In this document: positions 27,205 to 36,575 of the stretch, one piece after another | Layout of the letters: the number at the start of each line of letters is the position of its first letter | How positions within the stretch are numbered: position 1 is the stretch's first letter | From: an uncultured Kordiimonas sp. | GTDB lineage: Bacteria > Pseudomonadota > Alphaproteobacteria > Sphingomonadales > Kordiimonadaceae | Length of the DNA: 64,000 bases | Assembly (NCBI GenBank): GCA_947503575.1 | Contig: CANNDZ010000001.1 | Coordinates: 682,001-746,000, forward strand | Direction: 5' to 3' | Notes under the pieces: model-generated | Told to the model about the DNA's origin: nothing | Databases searched by the model: none | What the model saw: the letters and a program-made list of their open reading frames with translations, nothing else | Made by a program: the position numbers and the translations under genes

Positions 27205-27226
27205 CTTTATCCATCAATAAAGTTAG
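27201..27226 (+). terminator. Hairpin at the end of the DUF2336 gene
   Basis: CTAGCTTTAT (27201-27210) pairs with ATAAAGTTAG (27217-27226) over 10 bp with one G-U and a 6-nt loop, overlapping the TAG stop. The stem is AT-rich and the following TTATTGTAGTT is only moderately T-rich, so it may be a weak terminator. Confidence 0.4.
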
Positions 27227-27274
27227 TTATTGTAGTTATGTACCTTTCCATGAAATTGCACATATGAGGCTGTT

Positions 27275-27778
27275 ATGCGCCGTATTCTGACTGTTTTCTC
27301 CCTTTGTTTCTGTGTTTTCGCGCTGCCTGCAGGCGCGCAAGATGGGGATGATGAGCGCCTTGGCGTTGCACGTGACATCATCAAACTAACTCGGGCGACT
27401 GAAGCTGTTGAAAAAATGATGCCCGTTCTGATTGATCAGCAGATGCAAATAATTGAGCAGCAAGGTCGAACTTTGTCGGCCAACCAGAAGCAGGCAGTTG
27501 AGGCTGCAGTTACGAATTTCACTGATAGCTTTGCACAAGCTTTTGCGCCCTTAATGGATGACATGGCCAGACTGTATGGCCAGAAGTTTTCATTGGCGGA
27601 CCTGAAGGCGATCAGAGATTTTTATTCGTCTGATGTGGGTGCGCGGTTTGTTGATGGTGGTCTTGAGCTGACACCAGAGCTTGTTCAGGTTAGCCAGGCA
27701 TGGACGATGGAACATGTTATGCCGGGTGCCAGGAAATTGGCTGCAGACCTCAAGGCAGCGCTGGAGGACAACCAGTGA
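27275..27778 (+). CDS. Exported DUF2059 domain protein
   Basis: A 167-residue protein with a signal peptide (MRRILTVFSLCFCVFALPAGA). The mature part is helical, with FSLADLKAIRDFYSSDVGARF as the diagnostic DUF2059 (PF09832) stretch. The family is periplasmic and functionally unassigned. GAGG stands 5 nt before the ATG. It converges on argB with a gap of 9 nt. Confidence 0.88.
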   Translation: MRRILTVFSLCFCVFALPAGAQDGDDERLGVARDIIKLTRATEAVEKMMPVLIDQQMQIIEQQGRTLSANQKQAVEAAVTNFTDSFAQAFAPLMDDMARLYGQKFSLADLKAIRDFYSSDVGARFVDGGLELTPELVQVSQAWTMEHVMPGARKLAADLKAALEDNQ

Positions 27779-27787
27779 TAATTTGAA

Positions 27788-28693
27788 CTAGGCTGGTGCG
27801 CTGCCGCGAATAAGGGTGCCCGCCCCTCTTTCTGTAAATATTTCAAGCAGGATGGCGTGCTTGACGCGTCCGTCCAGTATAACGGCACCGCGAACGCCCT
27901 GGCGCAGGGCGTTTAGGCATGTTTCCACTTTGGGGATCATACCGCCGGAAATGGTGCCGCTCTTTTTGAGGGTGCTGATTTGTGCTTCGTTCAGTTCTGT
28001 GATCATGTCACCGTCTTCATCCAGAACGCCCGGCACATCTGTCAGCAGAACGAAGCGCCGCGCCCCCAGCGCGCCTGCAATGGCACCTGCCATTGTGTCT
28101 GCGTTAATGTTGTAGGTGTTGCCATCTTCCCCCATTGCGATAGGCGAAATGACGGGAATGATGCCGTTGTCGATGCTTTGACGAATGATTGTCGGGTCAA
28201 TGTGTGCTGGTTCACCAACAAAGCCAAGGTCAATCACCTGTTCCAGGTTAGAGTCCGGGTCGGGTTTGCGGCGCTCCACTTTGCGGGCTGTTACCATGTT
28301 GCTGTCTTTGCCGGACAGGCCGATAGCGCGCCCGCCAACGCCGTTAATATCTGCGACAATGGATTTACAGACGGACCCGCACAGAACCATTTCGGCGACG
28401 TCTACAGTTGCTTTTGTGGTTACCCGTAATCCATCAATAAATTCGCTTTCGATTGATAGACGTGAGAGCATCTCACCGATCTGCGGACCTCCACCATGAA
28501 CGATAACCGGGAAAATGCCCACTTGGCGCAACAGCGTGATGTCTTCTGCAAACTGGCGCGCCAATTTATCATCCCCCATGGCATGCCCGCCATATTTAAT
28601 CACAAAAGTTTCGCCGCCGTATTTGCGCATATACGGCAATGCCTCAACCAGTGTGGCAGCTTTTTTCTGGAGTTTCTTTTTCTGTTTTTCCAC
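27788..28693 (-). CDS. argB: Acetylglutamate kinase
   Basis: A 301-residue amino acid kinase, second step of arginine synthesis. [11 protein letters not shown] holds the phosphate-binding glycines and Lys, [12 protein letters not shown] binds acetylglutamate, and [17 protein letters not shown] and [14 protein letters not shown] are the nucleotide-site segments. The start is a GTG at 28693; the N-terminus before the first motif is lysine-rich but of normal length. It stands apart from argH at 55-57 kb. Confidence 0.96.
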   Translation of the reverse strand: MEKQKKKLQKKAATLVEALPYMRKYGGETFVIKYGGHAMGDDKLARQFAEDITLLRQVGIFPVIVHGGGPQIGEMLSRLSIESEFIDGLRVTTKATVDVAEMVLCGSVCKSIVADINGVGGRAIGLSGKDSNMVTARKVERRKPDPDSNLEQVIDLGFVGEPAHIDPTIIRQSIDNGIIPVISPIAMGEDGNTYNINADTMAGAIAGALGARRFVLLTDVPGVLDEDGDMITELNEAQISTLKKSGTISGGMIPKVETCLNALRQGVRGAVILDGRVKHAILLEIFTERGAGTLIRGSAPA

Positions 28694-28751
28694 GAGGGTA
28701 TCGTCCAGGAATTTATACGTTGATCAGGGTGATGTGAGGCAAATCTGCCAA

Positions 28752-29468
28752 TTAGTCAAATCGGTAGCCACCGAAATTTGTTGGTCTTTCATCATACAGC
28801 ATCACCCCAACGGCTAAAAACAGTTGCCCCAGATAATAGGGGACCCAGACGCTGAGCGGCCCGCCCACGTCCAGATCGAGGAACGTTCGTACGCCGAGAA
28901 CGGCATCAGACACTAAAAATAAAATGGCACCACTGCCGACCAATCTTACAGGAAAGCGGCTCATCATGGCTGTTGTTGCCATCAGGGCAAGCACCACTGA
29001 ATAGGCTGCGACCGGAATGAGCATATCTCCCAGGCCTGGGTACAGAAAATAGGCGCCAAGGCCCGCCCCTGCCCAAAACAGCGCGCTGATACGCATGCGT
29101 ATGCCGGTGACATCTTCAAGGGGTAACCGGTTCTTCAAAAACAAACCAATGTAAAAAATATGCGCGATGAAAAAGGCTGCAAGCCCTTGCATAAAGCTGT
29201 TTTCACCGGGAATTGCCAGCAGGGCGTCACCGGCAACCGACGCCAGCAACGCGAGCAAAAGGATCATATGATTTGTGGTTTGAGCAGTAACAAGAACAAA
29301 CAATACCAGAAAGCCAACAGCGCTTGATTTTGCGGCGACTTGCCAAATCAGCCCTTCAGGGTACCAGCCGCCGCCGTATAACACGGCACCGACAAACGAC
29401 AGAAAGATCATCGCCTGGCCAATGCCTTCGATGATCGGTCGCTTGCGCCGACTGAAAATTCGTGTCAC
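28752..29468 (-). CDS. YhhN / TMEM86 family membrane protein (lysoplasmalogenase-like)
   Basis: A 238-residue integral membrane protein with about eight spans. ALLASVAGDALLAIPG and FFIAHIFYIGLFLK are the family-defining segments of YhhN (PF07947); animal TMEM86B hydrolyses lysoplasmalogen, while bacterial roles are less certain. The start is a GTG with GGGGAAG upstream. It lies 58 nt upstream of argB in the same direction, probably by chance. Confidence 0.87.
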   Translation of the reverse strand: MTRIFSRRKRPIIEGIGQAMIFLSFVGAVLYGGGWYPEGLIWQVAAKSSAVGFLVLFVLVTAQTTNHMILLLALLASVAGDALLAIPGENSFMQGLAAFFIAHIFYIGLFLKNRLPLEDVTGIRMRISALFWAGAGLGAYFLYPGLGDMLIPVAAYSVVLALMATTAMMSRFPVRLVGSGAILFLVSDAVLGVRTFLDLDVGGPLSVWVPYYLGQLFLAVGVMLYDERPTNFGGYRFD

Positions 29469-29605
29469 GTCTCTTCCCCTCTGGCACCACTATAGTCGTG
29501 GATCGCATGGGGCCTCAAGTCTTTGATTCAAATGTATCTATTTTCCATACCGGGTTGAATGTATCCGTGTGCACAGCGATTTGGCATAGCGGTGCACGTT
29601 TTGCG

Positions 29606-30889
29606 CTAAAGCGACTTTTGCAGTCGCCCGACAACCGGAATAAAAACCAGATTGCCAAGCCCGGTAATCAGCAGTACCTGCGGGGATGTCAGGCCAAACC
29701 CAATGAGGGCGGCTGCCAACAGGGATCCAACGGCCATGTAACCGCTGTTGACAATGTTGGTCGCAGCCATGGTGCGTGACCGTTCTGACCGGTCGGTTCT
29801 GTCTTGCAGCACCGCATAGAGCGGGACAATCACCATCCCGGCACCCATGGCAATAATCACCAACAAGCCAGTAATCACCAGGTTGGTCGGCGACGACAGG
29901 AACGCCGTAATGCCGATTGGGTCAGTCATGAGGTCTTGTTGCGCGGGCACCAGCAGGAACAAAAGTGTTGTTGCAACAGCCAAGGCCACAAGACCAGGCG
30001 CTGCCAATCGGGCCGTGATCACCCCTTTCAGGACTTTGCTGCACAATAAAGACCCGGCACCAATACCCAATGAAAAACAGGCCATGAACAAGGTGACAAT
30101 TTGCTCGTCACCGCCTAAGCGGTTTTTAACAATGTCTGGAATTTGCGCGATAAATATTGTGCCGAGTAACCAAATCCAGCTGATACCAATGATCGCACGC
30201 CGCGTAATGTCGCTTGACCAGCTGGATTTCAAAAGCGCACTGGTTGAGGCAAAAATATTTTTCTGTACCACCAGGTCCGGTGCCGCCTGTCCGGTTTTGG
30301 GGACCATTCTGCCAGTGAAGGCCCCCAGCACAGCAAGGGCAATCATGAATATGGATACGCTTGACAGGCCACCCTCACTTAACACCAGCAGACCGCCAAT
30401 AACCGTCCCCAAAAGAATGGCGATAAAAGTTGCGGCCTCCACCAGGGCGTTGGCGGATAACAGTTCATCGCGCTGCATCAGGTCGGGCAATATACCGTAT
30501 TTGATAGGCCCAAAAAATGTGGACTGCAGGCCAAGGCCGGCGAGCACAATGATCATCAGGGGCAGGCTTTCAAGATAGAAGGCAAGCGCCCCCACAATCA
30601 TCAGCCCAATCTCCCACACTTTTATCCAGACAATCTGCTGTGTTTTTTCAAACTTGTCAGCAAGCTGCCCCGCCAGCGCAGAAAACAGAAAAAACGGCAG
30701 GATAAACAGGCCAACCGCCAGATTGGTGAGAATGGGTGCCGCAACAGATACTTCTTGGGCAAAGCGGAAAGTAATAAGAATAATCACGGCCTGCCGGAAC
30801 AGGTTGTCGTTAAAAGCGCCCAGAAACTGGGTCAAGAACAGCGGCAAAAACCGCCGCGTCTTCAGGAAATGCGGATCGTTTGCTGGCAC
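29606..30889 (-). CDS. LplT-like MFS transporter
   Basis: A 427-residue, 12-span MFS protein. FLTQFLGAFNDNLFRQAV at the first span and FFGPIKYGILPDLM in the middle are the signature of the lysophospholipid transporter group (LplT), which flips lysophospholipids inward for re-acylation. In many Proteobacteria this domain is fused or adjacent to the Aas acyltransferase/acyl-ACP synthetase; no such gene is near. Start is a GTG with AAGG 7 nt upstream. It lies 9 nt from the CDF gene, so the two may be cotranscribed. Confidence 0.88.
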   Translation of the reverse strand: MPANDPHFLKTRRFLPLFLTQFLGAFNDNLFRQAVIILITFRFAQEVSVAAPILTNLAVGLFILPFFLFSALAGQLADKFEKTQQIVWIKVWEIGLMIVGALAFYLESLPLMIIVLAGLGLQSTFFGPIKYGILPDLMQRDELLSANALVEAATFIAILLGTVIGGLLVLSEGGLSSVSIFMIALAVLGAFTGRMVPKTGQAAPDLVVQKNIFASTSALLKSSWSSDITRRAIIGISWIWLLGTIFIAQIPDIVKNRLGGDEQIVTLFMACFSLGIGAGSLLCSKVLKGVITARLAAPGLVALAVATTLLFLLVPAQQDLMTDPIGITAFLSSPTNLVITGLLVIIAMGAGMVIVPLYAVLQDRTDRSERSRTMAATNIVNSGYMAVGSLLAAALIGFGLTSPQVLLITGLGNLVFIPVVGRLQKSL

Positions 30890-30898
30890 GATCAGGCC

Positions 30899-31525
30899 TT
30901 ATTCTGCGGGTGCATGCTGGTGGCTAAGTTCATGGCGGGCCTGCCTGATGATCGCGATCGCCCCTGACAAGAACAAAGACGCCATCAAGCCCGCAACAAT
31001 AAGGTCAGGCCATCCCGTGCCAGAGAACCAGACACCAGATGCCGCCACCATCACCATAACATTGCCAATGGCGTCATTGCGGCTGCACAACCATACAGAC
31101 CGGACGTTGGCATCGCCGTCCTTGAAGCGCAGCAGCAACAACACACTGGCAACATTGGCGATCAGCGCGGCAGCCCCAATCGAGCCCATAATGAGCGCTG
31201 CGGGTTGTTGCGTATAAAAAACGGAATAGATGGTTGATCCCAAAACCCAAAGGCCCATACCCCCCAAACTAAGCCCTTTTAAAAGAGCGACCCGCGCACG
31301 CGTTGCCACGCTTTTGCCAATCACGATCAGAGAAATGGTGTAGGTTAGCGTGTCACCCAGAAAATCCAGAGCGTCCGCTTTCAATGCCTGGGATTGGCCA
31401 ACAAACCCCATTGGCATCTCTACAAAAAACATGAAGGCGTTGATCGCAATGACAATAAACAACACGCGTTTGTAGGCCGGGTCCAAGCCATCAAATTTTA
31501 CGTCATTGCAACAGTGGGCACCCAT
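30899..31525 (-). CDS. Cation diffusion facilitator-type transporter
   Basis: About 208 residues with six spans. ALKADALDFLGDTLTYTISL in the second span is the CDF metal site (the usual HxxxD..DxxxD region, with A-D-x-x-D), and CSRNDAIGNVMVM is the paired site. The N-terminus MGAHCCND has a Cys/His cluster found in a compact cation transporter group of Alphaproteobacteria, possibly for sensing or handing over metal. The frame opens at 31609, but the ATG at 31525 begins the conserved HCC segment. There is no C-terminal cytosolic domain. Confidence 0.85.
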   Translation of the reverse strand: MGAHCCNDVKFDGLDPAYKRVLFIVIAINAFMFFVEMPMGFVGQSQALKADALDFLGDTLTYTISLIVIGKSVATRARVALLKGLSLGGMGLWVLGSTIYSVFYTQQPAALIMGSIGAAALIANVASVLLLLRFKDGDANVRSVWLCSRNDAIGNVMVMVAASGVWFSGTGWPDLIVAGLMASLFLSGAIAIIRQARHELSHQHAPAE

Positions 31526-31684
31526 GAATAACCCCCGGGTTGATCTTCCTATTAGGTGTATTAGGCCTGTTCGGCTGCATTGGTGCAACACCAAAATGCT
31601 GGCGGTCACTGCAATTTAATGTTTAACAACTCAAAAAATTATGCTTCTTGCTGATAATTAGCTTCTATCGATTAAAGAGCCACC

Positions 31685-32752
31685 ATGTTCCAGACACGCC
31701 AAATTGCCAGTCTCGTCATTGCTTTTGTTGCCGCAATCCCTTGGGTTTTTGGTGGTGCCGCGGCGTCCTCGCAGGACATGGAACCGCCTGCAACTGTAGA
31801 ATTTTTAAGCATCGACGACCTTGCGCCCGGCACTTACCGGTATCAGTTTAACGCTGGCAGCCGCAACACGGGAGAGGCGATATGGGTGCCTGTACTTGTC
31901 CTGAAGGGGCAAAAAGAAGGCCCGCGTCTGTTGTTAACGTCCGCAATCCACGGTGATGAGTTAAACGGTATTTTTGCCATTCACGGTTTGCTGGACCGAG
32001 TGAACAGTGAGGCCCTGGCGGGTACTCTGGTTGTTGTCCCTGGTGTCAATCAACCCGGGATGAATGCAAACAATCGCCACTTTGTGGGTGCTGGCGGTGG
32101 TGGCCATATGGCGGACCTGAATCGGTTGTTCCCGGGCCAGGCAAACAATGGCAGCACTGCCGAGCGCTATGTCGCCCGCCTATGGAAAAACATCATTGAA
32201 GACAATGTAGATTATGCAGTTGACCTGCATACACAAACCAGAGGCTCTGACTATCCTTTGTTTGTGTTTGCAGATTTTCGCAATGAAACAGCGCACCAAA
32301 TGGCACATGACTTGATGCCGGACCTGATAAAAAATGATCCGGGGCAAAGTGGCACTTTGGAGACAACGCTTATGGGCAAAGGTGTGCCTGCGGTAACACT
32401 GGAAATAGGCGGGCCCAAGCAATTACAGCCCGACCTGGTTGCCCGCGCCGTTGCCGGATTAGAAAACGTGATGCGTGGATTGGGCTTGCTTGCCGGGGAA
32501 CGGCGCAAGCCTGCAGTTCAGCCGTTTGTTGGGGCCAATTCCACCAATGTTTTCACCGATCACGGCGGCTTTGCCTACATCCATGTAAAGTTGAATGAAC
32601 GGATTGAACAAGGACAGAAGATTGCAACGGTTGTGGACGCGTTCGGGCGCGAGAAAGCAAGCTACTTTGCGCCATACGGCGGCGTGGTTTTATCTGTTGC
32701 CACTGACCCCTTAAGAGAACCGGGAGCCATGTTGGTCCGTATACTGCACTAA
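31685..32752 (+). CDS. Exported succinylglutamate desuccinylase / aspartoacylase family protein
   Basis: A 355-residue M14-type zinc enzyme with a signal peptide (cleavage near residue 30, AAASSQ). SAIHGDELNGIFA gives the His and Glu zinc ligands, NNRHFVG and DLNRLFPG the substrate region, and YAVDLHTQTRG the third ligand, with VTLEIGG holding the catalytic Glu. Family members cut acyl-amino acids or related amides; an exported form is more likely a peptidase or amidase than a true arginine catabolic enzyme. AAGAG precedes the ATG. Confidence 0.87.
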   Translation: MFQTRQIASLVIAFVAAIPWVFGGAAASSQDMEPPATVEFLSIDDLAPGTYRYQFNAGSRNTGEAIWVPVLVLKGQKEGPRLLLTSAIHGDELNGIFAIHGLLDRVNSEALAGTLVVVPGVNQPGMNANNRHFVGAGGGGHMADLNRLFPGQANNGSTAERYVARLWKNIIEDNVDYAVDLHTQTRGSDYPLFVFADFRNETAHQMAHDLMPDLIKNDPGQSGTLETTLMGKGVPAVTLEIGGPKQLQPDLVARAVAGLENVMRGLGLLAGERRKPAVQPFVGANSTNVFTDHGGFAYIHVKLNERIEQGQKIATVVDAFGREKASYFAPYGGVVLSVATDPLREPGAMLVRILH

Positions 32753-32794
32753 CCCAGGCCCGCGACAGTAACACCTTAAAGACTGAGTAACATA

Positions 32795-33817
32795 ATGACC
32801 GCTTCTCCACTGCCGTCAGATCATCCGGCTGTATCCTTTGGCAAAACCGGTGTTTTGCTAATGAGCCTTGGCACGCCTGACGCGCCCACCTACAGCGCTG
32901 TCCGGCGGTATCTTGCAGAATTTTTGTCTGACCCGCGGGTTATTGAAACACCCCGTCCTCTTTGGCTGCCAATCCTTTATGGTCTGATCCTGACATTTCG
33001 CCCAGCCCGGTCTGCCAAGGCATATGCCAAAATCTGGGATTATGAACGCGGCGAGTCGCCTTTGCGCACATACGCGCGGTCACAGGCGGAAAAACTGGAT
33101 GAACGCATGGGCGATGACGTGCCTGTTGCATGGGCTTTTCGCTATGGCTCGCCGTCCATTCAAAGCGGGCTTGAAGAATTGCAGGCGGCTGGCTGTGAAA
33201 AGATTATTTTGTTCGCGCTGTATCCGCAATATAGCGCCACAACTACGGCTTCGTCTTTTGACAAGGTATTTGAATGTCTGGGCAACATGCGCTGGCAACC
33301 GGCGGTGCACACGGTATCGCGGTACTGCGATGATCCGGTTTATGTTGATGCGCTTGCCGCATCTGCGAAACAGTCGCTGGCGACCATTGATTGGCAGCCT
33401 GAAAAACTGCTGATGTCGTATCATTCGATCCCGCAAGCTTACTATGACAAAGGGGACCCGTACCCCTGTTATTGTAAGAAAACATCGCGTTTGTTTGGCG
33501 AGGCGGGCGGTTTTGATCCAGACCATATCATCACGAGCTTTCAGTCGCGTGTGGGCCCGGCCCAGTGGGTTAGCCCCTATACGGATAAAACCGTCGATGA
33601 GCTTGCAGCCTCAGGCGTGAAAAAGCTTGCTGTTATGGCGCCCGCCTTTTCAGCGGACTGTCTGGAAACACTGGAAGAACTAAACATGGAACTGCGTGAA
33701 CAGTTCATGGAAGCGGGCGGAACACATTTCCATTACATCCCCTGCCTCAATGATACGGACCCCGGAATGGATGTTCTGGAAGCGGTTGTGCGCCGGGATG
33801 CAGCTGGCTGGCTTTAA
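32795..33817 (+). CDS. hemH: Ferrochelatase
   Basis: A 340-residue enzyme inserting iron into protoporphyrin IX, the last step of protoheme synthesis. LLMSLGTPDAP starts the protein, LMSYHSIPQAYYDKGDPY contains the catalytic His, and SADCLETLEELNMEL the catalytic Glu. RYGSPSIQSGLEEL and FALYPQYSATT are also conserved. It overlaps the end of the convergent PCuAC gene by 4 nt. Confidence 0.97.
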   Translation: MTASPLPSDHPAVSFGKTGVLLMSLGTPDAPTYSAVRRYLAEFLSDPRVIETPRPLWLPILYGLILTFRPARSAKAYAKIWDYERGESPLRTYARSQAEKLDERMGDDVPVAWAFRYGSPSIQSGLEELQAAGCEKIILFALYPQYSATTTASSFDKVFECLGNMRWQPAVHTVSRYCDDPVYVDALAASAKQSLATIDWQPEKLLMSYHSIPQAYYDKGDPYPCYCKKTSRLFGEAGGFDPDHIITSFQSRVGPAQWVSPYTDKTVDELAASGVKKLAVMAPAFSADCLETLEELNMELREQFMEAGGTHFHYIPCLNDTDPGMDVLEAVVRRDAAGWL

Positions 33818-34296
33818 TGCTGGTCGCCCGCAGGCCCAGATAGACCGGTCACGTGCACATTTACAGTAATTTCACCCGCTTTTTCCAGCGTCAGCGTTAG
33901 TGGGAAGGTGGTCCCTTCTGCGAGAGGTTCGCTCAACCCCATCAACATAATATGCAGACCCCCGGGCGCAAACTCCACCGTTTGGCCTGTGGGTAACATC
34001 ACTTCGTCCTGCATTTCCATTCGCATGATGCCATCAACCTCCCCTGACATATGCAAGGTTGTCATGGAGGCGCGAGGCGTTGTTGCCCCCAGCAATATAT
34101 CGGATTGTTCAGCGCCGTTATGCAGCTTCATGTAAACAGCTGCCGACATGGTGCGCCGTGTTTTGCGGGCCCAAACATCGGTTACTTGAACGCCAGCATT
34201 TGTTTGGCGTATCTGGTTTTCGTCAGCGTCCTGGGAAACAGCGGGCCATTGCAACAACGCAAAGCCAGCGATTAGGGCAATAACAAACGATTTCAT
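33814..34296 (-). CDS. PCu(A)C periplasmic copper chaperone
   Basis: A 160-residue exported protein (signal peptide about residues 1-20). The Cu(I) site is seen as LHMSGEVDGIMRM and, about 20 residues on, LHIMLMGL, matching the H-M-x10-M-x21-H-x-M rule of PF04314. Such proteins deliver copper to the CuA site of cytochrome c oxidase. It is convergent with hemH, and both serve heme-copper respiration, though separate transcripts are expected. AGG stands before the ATG. Confidence 0.93.
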   Translation of the reverse strand: MKSFVIALIAGFALLQWPAVSQDADENQIRQTNAGVQVTDVWARKTRRTMSAAVYMKLHNGAEQSDILLGATTPRASMTTLHMSGEVDGIMRMEMQDEVMLPTGQTVEFAPGGLHIMLMGLSEPLAEGTTFPLTLTLEKAGEITVNVHVTGLSGPAGDQH

Positions 34297-34374
34297 GTAA
34301 CCTACGACTCCGCTCTAGATGCATGACCCGCATCACATGACGATGTTAGGGCAAAAGGTCAAGATGTACGGGCG

Positions 34375-35340
34375 TTATGCCGCATCTGTAGCGCAGATCA
34401 ATTCGTGCTGGATTGCTGGTTCAAACGCCGAGTGGCCAGCCACAGGCACCATTTTTAATTTTGCCCAAGGCATTGCCTTTGAGAGGTCCCATGCGGCACT
34501 GGGCGGACAGATCGAGTCGTATCGGCCTTGGATGATAGTGGTGGGAACACCGATAAGCTTTCCGGCATCCCGCAAGATCTGGTTATCAGTTTCAAGGAAT
34601 CCCTTGTTATGAAAATAGTGGGCTTCAATGCGGGCAAAGGCGAGTGCAAAAACCGGATCCACGGAATGCGCGCGCTGTTCCTCATCAGGCACCAGCGTCA
34701 CCGTGCTGCCTTCCCACAGGCTCCATTCTTTTGCAAACCGCAACCGCGTATCTTCAAAAGCCGGGTCCGTCAGCCGGTGGTAATAGGCAGCGACGATATC
34801 CTCACGCTCGCCTTCTGGTACCATGCCGATAAATCTTGACCAGGCTTCAGGGAAAATTCGGCCTGTGCCGTCTTTGTAAAACCAGTCCAGCTCCCGCTGC
34901 CGCATCAGAAAAATTCCGCGCAGCACTAGGCTGTGGACCCTGTTGGGATGAGTTTCGGCATACAACAGCGATAACGTGCTGCCCCAGGATCCACCAAACA
35001 GCATCCAACGGTCCACACCAATATGAACACGAATTTGTTCCATGTCTGATATCAAATGGGCTGTTGTGTTGTAATCCAGTGATGCATGGGGTTTGCTTTG
35101 GCCACAGCCCCGCTGGTCAAACAGAATGATCCGATATTTGTTCGGGTTAAAGAACCGCCGCTGTATCGGACTTGTGCCGCCGCCCGGACCACCATGGACA
35201 AACAAGACCGGCAGGCCATTGGGGTTGCCGGACTGTTCCACATAGATTTTGTGCCCATCGCCAACCGACAACCACTCCTTTCGGAACGGTTGAAGGGCAG
35301 GGTAAAGCGTTCTTAAGGATGTCGTACCGTCCGCGCGCAA
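34375..35340 (-). CDS. pip: Prolyl iminopeptidase
   Basis: A 321-residue alpha/beta hydrolase of peptidase family S33. It has VHGGPGGGTSP, FDQRGCGQSKP, the nucleophile elbow GGSWGSTLSLLYAE, the acid in IQGRYDSICPP and the His in VAGHSAFEP. It removes N-terminal proline from peptides. The start is a TTG at 35340 backed by AAGGAAG 4-5 nt upstream. It is divergent from the ATP-grasp gene. Confidence 0.95.
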   Translation of the reverse strand: MRADGTTSLRTLYPALQPFRKEWLSVGDGHKIYVEQSGNPNGLPVLFVHGGPGGGTSPIQRRFFNPNKYRIILFDQRGCGQSKPHASLDYNTTAHLISDMEQIRVHIGVDRWMLFGGSWGSTLSLLYAETHPNRVHSLVLRGIFLMRQRELDWFYKDGTGRIFPEAWSRFIGMVPEGEREDIVAAYYHRLTDPAFEDTRLRFAKEWSLWEGSTVTLVPDEEQRAHSVDPVFALAFARIEAHYFHNKGFLETDNQILRDAGKLIGVPTTIIQGRYDSICPPSAAWDLSKAMPWAKLKMVPVAGHSAFEPAIQHELICATDAA

Positions 35341-35547
35341 TTATCTTCCTTTTTCTTTAACTCTAGCGGCACAGTCCCCTCGTGACAAGGTCACCAAGTG
35401 CTTCAGATTAACTCGAAACAATTTGGCATCGTCTTAAAAACGATGTAGATGAAACCAAGCTGGGGATCGCAAAGATGCGCGTGTGGAGAGCGCAACCAAA
35501 TGATCAAGATGGTCTAGCCGACGAAGCATCGAGAGAACGAGGTAGTT

Positions 35548-36561
35548 ATGCCGCACGAACAGTGTCTTCGCCTAAGGGATGAAGCCAAGGATAGATTAAA
35601 AATCCTTTTCCTTGCTAAATGGGCCGAAGGCGATGGAACACCCGACCCAAAAGACGGCACGCATGCCACCTATCATTATGAGTTGCGCGAAACGCTCAAG
35701 TCGATTGGCCTGAATATTGAAGCCTGCGGGCGGTATGAACGATTGTTCGAGACGCCCGATTACGATTTTCTGTTTACGCTATTTAACCGTGGTGGATTCC
35801 TGAATAGTGAAATGCTTGCGCCTTTGTTGGCGACATATCGACATGTACCATTTCTGGGGGCGAGCCCGATTTTGCGCGGGCTCGGTGATGACAAACATCT
35901 GATGAAACTGGCGGCCAAAAGCCGAGGTTTGTCCACGCCTCATTGGGAAGTGTACCGCAACGGGTGCCACGAAATGAAACCGCCCACCTTTGCTGGTGAC
36001 CGCATGGTGGTTAAGCCAAACGCCAGTTCTGCATCGTGGGGTATCAAAGCCGTTGAAAGCTGGCATGATGCCCTTGCGCACATCCAGTATTTGCACGGAC
36101 AAGGCCATGATGCGATTGTCGAAGAATTTGTCGATGGCTACGAACTGGCTGTCCCTATTGTGGGTGGTCGTGGGCCCTGGATATTGCCGATCATTCGTTT
36201 TGAAGTGGATGACCCGCTTGCGATCCGGTCCTATGAGCAGAAACGTCATCTGACCCCCAGTGATGATGTGGTACTAAAAGTATATGATGAGCAGCCGATT
36301 GTTGACCGGTTGCATCAGCACGCACACGATATTCTGCCCGAAATCTGGCCGTGCGATTATGCGCGAATGGAATTCAAATATGATCCAGCCACGGATGCCT
36401 TGAATTTTCTGGAAATAAACCTCAGTTGTAACCTCTGGTCAAAAAAGGCGGTGCCTTTCTCGGCACGTGCTGCAGGTGTGGAGTACCCCGAACTGATCGA
36501 GACAATTCTTGCGCATAGTTTGCTGCGCCAAGGTCTCGTATCTCGGGACGATATTATTTAG
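35548..36561 (+). CDS. ATP-grasp ligase, D-Ala-D-Ala-ligase-like
   Basis: A 337-residue protein with an ATP-grasp fold. MVVKPNASSASWGIKAVES is the ATP-lysine strand and phosphate loop, IVEEFVDGYELAVP the second nucleotide segment, and RMEFKYDP...FLEINLSCNLWS the metal-binding Asp/Glu-x-Asn, close to the Ddl form. The N-terminal half is not like Ddl, and true ddl belongs to the cell-division cluster, so this is probably a different carboxylate-amine ligase. The next gene, a nucleotidyltransferase, follows after 14 nt, and a lipid transporter operon follows that. The substrate is unknown. Confidence 0.82.
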   Translation: MPHEQCLRLRDEAKDRLKILFLAKWAEGDGTPDPKDGTHATYHYELRETLKSIGLNIEACGRYERLFETPDYDFLFTLFNRGGFLNSEMLAPLLATYRHVPFLGASPILRGLGDDKHLMKLAAKSRGLSTPHWEVYRNGCHEMKPPTFAGDRMVVKPNASSASWGIKAVESWHDALAHIQYLHGQGHDAIVEEFVDGYELAVPIVGGRGPWILPIIRFEVDDPLAIRSYEQKRHLTPSDDVVLKVYDEQPIVDRLHQHAHDILPEIWPCDYARMEFKYDPATDALNFLEINLSCNLWSKKAVPFSARAAGVEYPELIETILAHSLLRQGLVSRDDII

Positions 36562-36575
36562 AGGAATAGGGCGCG

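Noticed and set aside
35427-35445. Hairpin CATCGT...ACGATG upstream of the ATP-grasp gene
   Set aside because: Six base pairs in an AT-rich promoter region, with no T tract; too weak to call.
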